Shown here piece after piece: positions 15,497 through 22,751 of a stretch of DNA of 64,000 nt (positions are counted from its first letter, which is position 1; every line of letters starts with the position of its first letter). The position numbers and the translations under genes are program-made. This stretch comes from XBB1006 sp051877515 (GTDB lineage Bacteria > Bacillota > Clostridia > Lachnospirales > Lachnospiraceae), in assembly GCA_051877515.1 (NCBI GenBank), contig JBJEIY010000017.1:62001-126000 (forward strand). Reading direction: 5' to 3'. The notes beneath the pieces are model-generated. The model saw only the letters and a list, made by a program, of their open reading frames with translations, ran no database searches and had not been told where the DNA came from.

Positions 15497-16060
15497 ATGC
15501 AGCGAACACGTACAAAAAAATATGTTGTAGGCATACCGGAGGAAGAGGGAAGCGTACTGGGAATCCGTCTGGTTGCGGAGCTATTAAGCAAAGGATACAA
15601 AGTATTTGTCAGTCCTGTGCGATCCCAGAGCGCACCGGAGATTGGATTCACACTTTCCGATATGCAGCAGTGGATCGAGAGCTTCAAAAAGAAGTATCCG
15701 GATTCTTTTTTTCTGGAAGGGGATCTTTCCAGGGGAGATACCCTGGCTTCTATGGGATATGACGGTATGGTGATCCTGCCGTGCCCCAAAGATCTTATCC
15801 GGCAGCTGGCAGAGGGAAATACCGAAAGCAGTCTTACCAATTATGCCCGCAGCTGTATCCTCCAGCACCGGCCCCTGATACTGGTGCCCAAGGATACCCC
15901 GTTTACTACGGAATATCTGGAACATATGTTGATCCTGTCGAAACTCAGGGTAAAAGTGGTGCCGGCGATGCTTTCTTTTTCCCAGAATAATGTCAGCTAT
16001 GAGAACATGATAGATACCATTGTAGGAAAGATATTGGATAGCCTTTCGTATGAGCGATAA
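15497..16060 (+). CDS. UbiX-like flavoprotein, divergent
   Basis: The 187-residue Rossmann-type protein resembles flavin prenyltransferases of the UbiX/Pad1 family and the related dipicolinate synthase B. VVGIPEEEGSVLGIRLVAEL occupies the place of ITGASGA.YG.RLL. VILPCPKDLIRQLAEGNTES matches the PCS..TL..IA.G block, and RPLILVPKDTPFTTEYLEHM the RPL.LV.RETPL....L.NM block. Several residues usually linked to prenyl transfer differ: Arg-Glu of RETP is Lys-Asp, and no Tyr is seen after VVPAMLSF. It may bind a flavin without being a prenyltransferase. GGAGGTG precedes the ATG. It lies 46 bases after apbE in the same direction. Confidence 0.7.
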   Translation: MQRTRTKKYVVGIPEEEGSVLGIRLVAELLSKGYKVFVSPVRSQSAPEIGFTLSDMQQWIESFKKKYPDSFFLEGDLSRGDTLASMGYDGMVILPCPKDLIRQLAEGNTESSLTNYARSCILQHRPLILVPKDTPFTTEYLEHMLILSKLRVKVVPAMLSFSQNNVSYENMIDTIVGKILDSLSYER

Positions 16061-16078
16061 GAAAAAGGGGGATTATTT

Positions 16079-17086
16079 ATGAAAAGAAAAGTATTGGTCG
16101 GAATCCTGATTCTGGTACTGGTTTTGGGGATGGCAGGATGCCAAAAGAAAACCCCGGTAAACAATCCGGATTCGGATATAGAACAGGAGGAAGGACCCAC
16201 AGCAGGATATGAAACGGAACCCGAAGAGGAAGAGGAACTGCCTGTGGTTACGGTGGGTGTATGCAAAACCATGGATGCTCTGCCTCTTTTTCTGATGCAG
16301 GAAGAAGATCTGGACCGGGAGAGAGGATTTGTGCTGAATGTGCAACAGTTTGGTACTTTTGCAGAGCAAAAGCAGGCACTGCTGGATGGAGTACTGGATG
16401 GTGTATTGACCGATTCGGCAACGGTGTTTGCAGTAAAGGAACAAGGGACAGAACTGCGGATCGTGGGACCGGCTGATACGGTTGTCTGTCTTCTGGCAGG
16501 TCCGAAGGCAGAAGCAACCGAATTAAGTGAGTGCAGAGGAAAAATGGTTTGTATGCCGGAAAATACAGGGATGGAATACATACTGGACTATATGCTGGCG
16601 CAGAGCAATTATGTAGATACTTATGTGGATAAATCCCAGGCAGACGCATATGAAACAGTGCTTATGATTCTCCGGGAAGAGCCGGATCTGCTGGTGTTAC
16701 TTCCGGAACCCTATGCAGGAATGGCCAGACAGCAGGGAGCAGTGGTCCTGGCCACTTCACAGGAATGTGGGTTATCTCCGTTTGTGACGGCTTTTTGTAT
16801 AGGATTTCTGGATAATAATGAGGATCTGGCAGCAGGTTTTTGCCAGGCATACCGGCAGGCAGTCACGGATCTTTCCACAAAAACAGAAGAGGAGAAGCGC
16901 TCTTTGTTTTCCGTACATGGCGGACTGGAGAATCAGGATCTGGAGGGCTTAACCTGGAATGATTACAGATTAAGTCAGGTCCCGTCGGAGGAAGAACTGG
17001 AGGATGTGTATTTCTGGTGTCAGTCGAAAGGACTCTATAGCGGGGAGTTTGATCTGGGAAATCTCATCGATGTTCCGGAAGAGTAG
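16079..17086 (+). CDS. NMT1/THI5-like substrate-binding lipoprotein
   Basis: The 335-residue lipoprotein has the lipobox LGMAGC at about residue 20, followed by an acidic linker rich in Glu (about 30-55). The mature part resembles periplasmic-binding proteins of the NMT1/SsuA type. It has an initial strand VVTVGVCKTMDALPLFLMQE, then DGVLTDSATVFAVKEQGTEL and LVLLPEPYAGMARQQGAVVL. No permease or ATPase gene lies next to it, so it may serve a transporter elsewhere or a non-transport role with the adjacent flavin-related genes. It starts 18 bases after the UbiX-like gene. Confidence 0.8.
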   Translation: MKRKVLVGILILVLVLGMAGCQKKTPVNNPDSDIEQEEGPTAGYETEPEEEEELPVVTVGVCKTMDALPLFLMQEEDLDRERGFVLNVQQFGTFAEQKQALLDGVLDGVLTDSATVFAVKEQGTELRIVGPADTVVCLLAGPKAEATELSECRGKMVCMPENTGMEYILDYMLAQSNYVDTYVDKSQADAYETVLMILREEPDLLVLLPEPYAGMARQQGAVVLATSQECGLSPFVTAFCIGFLDNNEDLAAGFCQAYRQAVTDLSTKTEEEKRSLFSVHGGLENQDLEGLTWNDYRLSQVPSEEELEDVYFWCQSKGLYSGEFDLGNLIDVPEE

Positions 17087-17095
17087 AGGAAGTGT

Positions 17096-17506
17096 ATGCT
17101 TGTGGAAATGACGGGTATAGAGAAAAAGAAGAAAAATGACAGGATACTGATCATCTTTCTTCTGGTGCTTGCGGTTGTGAGCCTGTTGGCAGTGAAACTA
17201 TATCAGAAACGGACTACTTATGATGCTGTGGCAGTGGTAACGGTGGACGGAAAGGAATATGGCCGCTATCCCCTGACGGAAAATGCCAGAATAACCATAG
17301 ATGCCGGAAACGGCAATCAAAATGTGCTGGTCATCCGGGATGGATATGCGGATATCGTTAAGGCAACCTGCCCGGACAAGATCTGTGTCAATCATGCAAA
17401 AATCCGTGGGAATGGACAGACCATGGTGTGTCTGCCCAATCAGGTTGTGGTAGAGATCGTCAATCAGAAGGAGGAGTCTGAGGACGTAGATCTGTCTACG
17501 AACTAA
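17096..17506 (+). CDS. NusG domain II-containing anchored protein
   Basis: The 136-residue protein has one N-terminal membrane helix (ILIIFLLVLAVVSLLAVKLY, residues 17-36). An extracellular domain follows with the family hallmark ATCPDKICVNHAKI, then NGQTMVCLPNQVVVEI. The Cys pair in CPDKIC plus the later Cys are conserved in this family and may form a redox or metal site (inference). Proteins of this type are usually encoded next to a Gx transporter, as here (22-base gap), and often near ApbE. Despite the name the protein has no link to transcription factor NusG's role. AGAGGAAG precedes the start. Confidence 0.88.
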   Translation: MLVEMTGIEKKKKNDRILIIFLLVLAVVSLLAVKLYQKRTTYDAVAVVTVDGKEYGRYPLTENARITIDAGNGNQNVLVIRDGYADIVKATCPDKICVNHAKIRGNGQTMVCLPNQVVVEIVNQKEESEDVDLSTN

Positions 17507-17527
17507 GGAGCAAAGAAGGAAAGCAGG

Positions 17528-18034
17528 ATGAAGAAAAATAAGACGGCAAGGGTTGCCTATACAGGGATGATGGTAGCACTGGCCTTTGTGCTGTCCTACG
17601 TGGAGGCGTTGATTCCCATTAGCCTCGGAATCCCCGGCGCGAAGATAGGATTGGCAAATCTGGTGATCATGGTAGCACTATATACTATAGGGACAGGACA
17701 GGCCTTTGTGTTATCAATGGTCCGGATCCTGCTGGTGGGGTTTACTTTTGGCAGTATGGCCAGTATGATGTATTCCCTGGCAGGCGGATTACTTAGTTTT
17801 GCGGTTATGGCGGCAGCTAAGAAATGGGATTGTTTTACCATGACAGGAGTCAGCATTTTAGGTGGCGTATTTCATAATATCGGTCAGATCCTGATGGCGG
17901 TTGCAGTGGTGGAGAACGGAAAGCTGCTCTATTATCTTCCGGTATTATTGGTTTTCGGAGTGTTGGCAGGAGTTGCCATCGGAATGGCGGCCTCCATGGT
18001 CACAAAACGGATACAGAAGGCGTGGAAAGAATGA
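17528..18034 (+). CDS. Gx transporter family membrane protein
   Basis: The 168-residue membrane protein has about five hydrophobic segments and the family phrases VEALIPISLGIPGAKIGLAN, GFTFGSMASMMYSLAGGLLS and GVFHNIGQILMAV. Databases often label it heptaprenyl diphosphate synthase component I, but the fold resembles ECF S-components rather than a prenyltransferase. With the preceding NusG-II gene and apbE it may move a flavin or quinone-related compound across the membrane; this is inference. Its stop overlaps the recJ start codon (ATGA), so the two are translationally coupled. Confidence 0.88.
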   Translation: MKKNKTARVAYTGMMVALAFVLSYVEALIPISLGIPGAKIGLANLVIMVALYTIGTGQAFVLSMVRILLVGFTFGSMASMMYSLAGGLLSFAVMAAAKKWDCFTMTGVSILGGVFHNIGQILMAVAVVENGKLLYYLPVLLVFGVLAGVAIGMAASMVTKRIQKAWKE

Positions 18035-19812
18035 ACCAGACAAAGTGGATGCTACAAAATAAGTCAGGGGATTTTTTCGGGATTTCCGAAAAATACCATA
18101 TTGATCCGGTAACGGCGCGGTTATTAAGAAACCGGGATGTGATCACGGATGAACAGATTGAAATGTATTTATATGGAGATGTGAACAGTCTTCCTGACGG
18201 AGCGCTTATGAAGGACATGAAACTGGGAACGTCCATCATAAGAGAAAAGATTGAGCAGCAGAAAAAAATACGTATTATCGGGGATTACGATATTGACGGT
18301 GTGACGGCGACATACATTCTGTATCAGGGAATCACGGCCTGCCATGGGTGCGTGAGCCAGGTGATCCCGGATCGTGTTGAGGACGGGTACGGACTGAATG
18401 TCAGGCTAATAGAGCAGGCAGAAAAAGACGGAGTGGACACCATTATCACCTGTGATAACGGGATTGCGGCCATGGAAGCGATCCACAGGGGAAAGGAACT
18501 GGGACTTACCATTGTCGTCACGGATCATCACAATGTACCCTATGAGATGGATGAAAAACAGCAGCCACGGTATTTGCGCAGTGAAGCAGATGCGGTGATC
18601 AATCCCAAACAGTGGGACTGTTGCTATCCCAACAAAGAAATCTGCGGAGCGCTGGTAGCTTACAAGTTTATTATACAACTTTGCAAAGAATGCGGAATGC
18701 AGGAAGAAGAACAGGAACGGATCAAGAATCATCTCCTGATGTTTGCGGCCATCGGAACCGTAGGAGACATCATGGACCTTTCAAAGGAAAACCGCATTAT
18801 TGTCAAAGAAGGGTTAAAATTACTCAGACAGACGAAGGATGAAAGCATCTGCGCCCTGGTAAGAGCCTGCAAAGTGGAGCAGAAGAATCTGTCAGCATAT
18901 CATATCGGCTACATACTGGGACCATGTATCAATGCCAGCGGACGCCTGCAGACAGCGGAAGATGCCTTGCATTTATTCCTGACAAAAGATGCGGAAAAAT
19001 GCAGGCTTCTGGCAGAAAACCTGGTGGAACTTAATGAGAAACGCAAATATCTGACAGAGCAGTTTACCGGACAGGCCATCCGGCAGGTGGAACAGACCGG
19101 TCTTAAGGAGGACAGGGTGCTGGTTATTTTTCTGCCTGACTGCCATGAGAGCATTGCGGGAATCATCGCAGGCAGAGTACGGGAACGGTTTACGAAACCA
19201 ACCTTTGTGGTGACTCGCACCAAAGAAGGATTGAAAGGTTCCGGACGGTCTATTGATGCTTATCCGATGTATGATGCCATGAATCAGATCGCAGACTGTT
19301 TTACCAAATTCGGAGGGCATGCTCTGGCAGCAGGTTTTTCTTTAGAGGAGAACAAACTGGAGGAGTTTCGGCAGAGAGTCAATGATAACTGCACACTTAC
19401 GCCGGAGGATCTGGTGGAAAAAATCAGCATTGATATTCCTATGCCCATGGATTATGTCAGCATCAAGCTGATTCAGGAATTTGAGTTGCTGCGCCCCTTT
19501 GGAAAAGGTAATCCGTCACCACTGTTTGCCCAGAAAAATGTGGAACTGGTATCGGCACGCATTATCGGGCGGGAAAGAAAATTCATGAAGATGAAATTAA
19601 AAACCGAAAGCGGAAATTACTTTGACGGGATTTATTTTATTTCACCGGAAGAGTTTCGGGAGTTTCTGATAGAAAAAGCGGATGAACAGACAGCCGAAAA
19701 CGTGCTAAAAGGAAAGCAGACCGGCATGAAACTGTCAGTCTGCTATGTTCCTGAAATCAATGAATATGGTAATAACCGGTCGATACAGATCCAGGTTAAA
19801 TATGTTTCTTGA
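18031..19812 (+). CDS. recJ: Single-stranded-DNA-specific exonuclease RecJ
   Basis: 5'-3' single-strand DNA exonuclease of the DHH family, used in recombination and repair. The 593-residue protein shows DYDIDGVTA at 85-93, VTDHHNVP with the DHH triad at 165-167, AIGTVGDIMDL near 236-246, and the DHHA1 region with GPCINASGRLQTAEDAL. An OB-like domain with PFGKGNPSPLFAQKNVEL follows. The ATG overlaps the stop of the Gx gene; a GTG at 18022 is in frame but lies too close to AGAAGG. The last 17 bases overlap the convergent gene on the other strand. Confidence 0.93.
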   Translation: MNQTKWMLQNKSGDFFGISEKYHIDPVTARLLRNRDVITDEQIEMYLYGDVNSLPDGALMKDMKLGTSIIREKIEQQKKIRIIGDYDIDGVTATYILYQGITACHGCVSQVIPDRVEDGYGLNVRLIEQAEKDGVDTIITCDNGIAAMEAIHRGKELGLTIVVTDHHNVPYEMDEKQQPRYLRSEADAVINPKQWDCCYPNKEICGALVAYKFIIQLCKECGMQEEEQERIKNHLLMFAAIGTVGDIMDLSKENRIIVKEGLKLLRQTKDESICALVRACKVEQKNLSAYHIGYILGPCINASGRLQTAEDALHLFLTKDAEKCRLLAENLVELNEKRKYLTEQFTGQAIRQVEQTGLKEDRVLVIFLPDCHESIAGIIAGRVRERFTKPTFVVTRTKEGLKGSGRSIDAYPMYDAMNQIADCFTKFGGHALAAGFSLEENKLEEFRQRVNDNCTLTPEDLVEKISIDIPMPMDYVSIKLIQEFELLRPFGKGNPSPLFAQKNVELVSARIIGRERKFMKMKLKTESGNYFDGIYFISPEEFREFLIEKADEQTAENVLKGKQTGMKLSVCYVPEINEYGNNRSIQIQVKYVS

Positions 19813-20851
19813 GAAAACTGAAGATACCTTCAAAATGCAGGCTGCGGTTCTGGGTTTCCTGGACTTTCAGCCTGTTTTCTTCGTTAAATCCTACTAAAAT
19901 CCCGTGATTGGCTTCCGCAAGATAATCCATGATACCATCAATGTCAGACTTAATATTCTTAGGACACCGTAAATAAAAATGATGGTGTCCCACAATATGC
20001 ATGGTATATGAAATGGCAAAATGATACCAAAGGAATTTATGCAGAGTGGAGTGCTTGTATACCCAGATGATATCCCGGATGGGGACAATGGCAACACCGT
20101 TCTGGGAAACCTCTATGAAAAAGTTTTCCGTTATGAACATATCCTCCGTAGCCAACTGGGGCAGGGTGGATAATTCTTCCTCAGCCTGGGTAAGCAGCTG
20201 TTTCGCATTCCCAAATCGACCTAAAGCCAGTATTGGCGGGGCCAGGGCCGGGATCATGATCCACACAAGACATAGCAGAACATAGAGGATGGTATACAGG
20301 CAGCAGCCAAAGTATAGCAAAAGAAATAATGTAGTGGTAAAGCCTTTTACAGCGGCTTCATCCAGATAACAGGAAGACATCTGTTCCATCAGCCCATCTG
20401 CTGTCCAGTTCAGATCCGCAGACAGGTCAAACATCAGCTGGTCATAAGAACGTCCCGGAGGTAAGACCCTGGCATGGATGGTAACATTTTCCATACTGGG
20501 CAGTCCTTCCTGACAGGTTCCGGGGGACAGCAGCACAATCAGGCATTTGTCATCCCAGATCGTGTAGTAATAGTATCCATTGGAACGACCGAACATGGAA
20601 GAAGTATATCCGGTAAAATACAGATGATCAACGGTCACCTCAATATTTTCATAGCGAAAAGAATTCCGGTCAGAAATGGGATCTCCCTGCCGGATCTTAG
20701 TAGGGAAAAGCAGACTTTTCAGGGGGAATACCAGCCAGATTACAGTCAGAAGAACAAGAACCATGATCGGAAGCGGCAATCTGCGGGCATATACCCGGCT
20801 TATGCTGTCGGAAATATAATGTTTGGAAATGCTGGTTTGGTTAAAGTCCAT
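19796..20851 (-). CDS. Membrane protein of unknown function
   Basis: The 351-residue protein has a membrane helix at about residues 25-45 (LPIMVLVLLTVIWLVFPLKS), an extracytoplasmic region with a striking run of Tyr (NGYYYYTIWDD), and a hydrophobic double segment near 195-235 (TTLFLLLYFGCCLYTILYVL). A cytoplasmic C-terminal domain follows (EDMFITENFFIEVSQNGVAI, VPIRDIIWVYKHSTLHKFLW). The last part resembles PH/YcxB-like or DUF6709-like domains, with low certainty. GGAGGGG ahead of the ATG at 20851 fixes the start; the longer in-frame reading to 21073 runs into the next gene. It converges on recJ with a 17-base overlap. Confidence 0.75.
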   Translation of the reverse strand: MDFNQTSISKHYISDSISRVYARRLPLPIMVLVLLTVIWLVFPLKSLLFPTKIRQGDPISDRNSFRYENIEVTVDHLYFTGYTSSMFGRSNGYYYYTIWDDKCLIVLLSPGTCQEGLPSMENVTIHARVLPPGRSYDQLMFDLSADLNWTADGLMEQMSSCYLDEAAVKGFTTTLFLLLYFGCCLYTILYVLLCLVWIMIPALAPPILALGRFGNAKQLLTQAEEELSTLPQLATEDMFITENFFIEVSQNGVAIVPIRDIIWVYKHSTLHKFLWYHFAISYTMHIVGHHHFYLRCPKNIKSDIDGIMDYLAEANHGILVGFNEENRLKVQETQNRSLHFEGIFSFLKKHI

Positions 20852-21029
20852 GTGCCCCTCCGAAATGTTTCTATCATACAAAGCCATTATAGTGGTTTTT
20901 TCGGATGAAATCAAGAAAAAACCCTGACGGAGCAACACAGTTTTCTGTGGGGGAAAAGTACTTCCTTCATTGCTTTTATACAGGAAAGATGATACTATGA
21001 AACTGATATATTTATAAGGAGGAGTACAG

Positions 21030-21779
21030 GTGGAAGCATACAGCGGATTTGCGGAAGTATATGATATTTTCATGGATAATGTGCCTTACAAACAGTGGTC
21101 GGAATATCTTGTCAAGCTGCTGTGTGAGTATGGTATAGAAGATGGAATCCTTTGTGAATTGGGATGCGGTACAGGAAAGATGACGGAGCTTTTGGCAGAT
21201 AGGGGTTATGATATGATCGGTATCGATGCCTCTGCGGAGATGTTAAGTATCGCCAGAAGAAGTCGGGAATCAGACAATGACATCCTGTATCTGTGTCAGG
21301 ATATGCGGGAAATGGAACTATATGGAACGGTTCGGGCGGTCATCAGCGTGTGCGATAGTATGAACTATCTGTTGTCGGAAGAAGATCTGCTGACGACCTT
21401 CCGACTGGTGAATAATTATCTGGATCCCGGCGGTATCTTTATCTTTGACATGAATGGAGAGTACAAATACCGGGAAATGCTGGGAGAGAAAACCATTTGC
21501 GAAAACCGGGAGTCCTGCAGTTTCATCTGGGAGAATTATTATGACGATGCAGAGCGCATCAATGAATATGATCTGACCCTGTTTGTCAGGGAACAGGAGG
21601 ATCTGTTCCGGCGGTTTGAGGAAATCCATTATCAGAAATGTTATACCGTGGAAACGGTGGTATCGCTTTTAAAGGAAAGCGGACTGGCGGTGGAGGCCGT
21701 CTATGATGCCTTTACACATAATCCGCCGACTGCACAAAGTGAACGGATCTATTTTATTGCACGGGAGAATGCGAAATAA
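21030..21779 (+). CDS. Class I SAM-dependent methyltransferase
   Basis: The 249-residue cytoplasmic protein has a Rossmann methyltransferase fold. Motif I is CELGCGTGKMTELLADRGYD at about residues 44-63, followed by IGIDASAEMLSIARR (acidic ribose-binding Asp) and LYLCQDMREMEL. Translation starts at a GTG (21030) six bases after AAGGAGGAG; no ATG lies nearby. The substrate is not evident; the N-terminal AYSGFAEVYDIFMDNVPYKQ block is shared with small-molecule or protein methyltransferases annotated only by fold. It is followed by hairpin-rich DNA and hslO. Confidence 0.88.
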   Translation: MEAYSGFAEVYDIFMDNVPYKQWSEYLVKLLCEYGIEDGILCELGCGTGKMTELLADRGYDMIGIDASAEMLSIARRSRESDNDILYLCQDMREMELYGTVRAVISVCDSMNYLLSEEDLLTTFRLVNNYLDPGGIFIFDMNGEYKYREMLGEKTICENRESCSFIWENYYDDAERINEYDLTLFVREQEDLFRRFEEIHYQKCYTVETVVSLLKESGLAVEAVYDAFTHNPPTAQSERIYFIARENAK

Positions 21780-21796
21780 TGAGCGCAAGTGAGAAG

Positions 21797-21856
21797 AATG
21801 TGCTTGCACATTCGGCGAGCGACGAATGGGATCATGAACGAAGTTCATGATATAAT
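21797..21856 (+). promoter_or_regulatory. Paired palindromes and -10 box upstream of hslO
   Basis: Two perfect inverted repeats stand in tandem: AATGTGC-TT-GCACATT (21797-21812) and ATCATGAAC-GAA-GTTCATGAT (21831-21851). The second runs straight into a consensus -10 hexamer TATAAT (21851-21856), and no recognisable -35 box is present. The layout suggests an operator or a folded mRNA leader for hslO; the binding factor is unknown. Confidence 0.5.
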
Positions 21857-21878
21857 ACAGAGTATAAGGAGAACGACA

Positions 21879-22751
21879 ATGAAAGACTATATGATCAGAG
21901 CTACTGCAGGTAACGGAGCCATCCGCGCTTTTGCAGTTACATCCAGAAACATGGTGGAGGAAGCGAGAATAGCCCATAACACAGCTCCGGTGGTAACAGC
22001 GGCACTGGGAAGGACCCTGACGGCGGCTGCCATGATGGGAAGCATGATGAAGGGTGAGAAGGATGTGCTGACCCTGCACCTTCAGGGCACCGGTCCGATG
22101 CGGGGATTGAATGTCACTGCAGACAGCCATGGTCATGTGAAGGGCTATCCCTTTGAAAACCAGGTGGATCTGCCACCGAATGCGGCAGGAAAACTGGATG
22201 TGGGAGGTGCCATAGGAATGGGTGAGCTGGTGGTCATCAAGGATCTTGGACTCAAGGAACCCTATGTGGGACAGACACAGCTTCAGACAGGAGAGATCGC
22301 AGAGGATCTGACTTATTATTTTGCGGTTTCCGAACAGGTTCCTTCTTCTGTGGGACTGGGAGTTTTAGTAGACCGGGATTGTAGTGTGCGCCAGGCCGGA
22401 GGATTCATCATTCAGCTGATGCCGGAGGTGGACGACGAAACCATCGAAAAGCTGGAGCACAAGATCTCTACCGTGCGTTCCGTAACGGAGATGCTGGAGG
22501 ATGGTATGACACCCCAGGATATTCTGACGGAGCTTCTGGGAGAGTTCGGGCTTGAAATATTAGATACCCTGGAAACCGGATTTGTCTGCGACTGCACAAG
22601 GGAAAAAGTCAGCAGGGCAATTCTCAGTATAGATAAAAAGGATATGCAGTCGATTATTGATGACAATGAACCCATTGAGATACGCTGCCAGTTCTGTAAT
22701 AAAAAATACCGCTTTGAAGTGGATGAATTAAAGGAGATGCTGCAAGTATGA
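21879..22751 (+). CDS. hslO: Redox-regulated chaperone Hsp33
   Basis: Cytoplasmic holdase chaperone activated by oxidation. The 290-residue protein has the typical N-terminal core (NTAPVVTAALGRTLTAAAMM, LHLQGTGPMRGLNVTADSHG, GELVVIKDLGLKEPYVGQT). The zinc-binding redox switch Cys237-x-Cys239 ... Cys270-x-x-Cys273 is complete. AAGGAGAACGAC precedes the ATG at 21879; the longer in-frame reading from 21789 covers the upstream palindromes. The end overlaps nadE by four bases (ATGA). Confidence 0.95.
   Translation: MKDYMIRATAGNGAIRAFAVTSRNMVEEARIAHNTAPVVTAALGRTLTAAAMMGSMMKGEKDVLTLHLQGTGPMRGLNVTADSHGHVKGYPFENQVDLPPNAAGKLDVGGAIGMGELVVIKDLGLKEPYVGQTQLQTGEIAEDLTYYFAVSEQVPSSVGLGVLVDRDCSVRQAGGFIIQLMPEVDDETIEKLEHKISTVRSVTEMLEDGMTPQDILTELLGEFGLEILDTLETGFVCDCTREKVSRAILSIDKKDMQSIIDDNEPIEIRCQFCNKKYRFEVDELKEMLQV

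Noticed and set aside
20852..21073. N-terminal extension of the leftward membrane protein
   Set aside because: It would overlap the start of the methyltransferase gene, and GGAGGGG favours the ATG at 20851.
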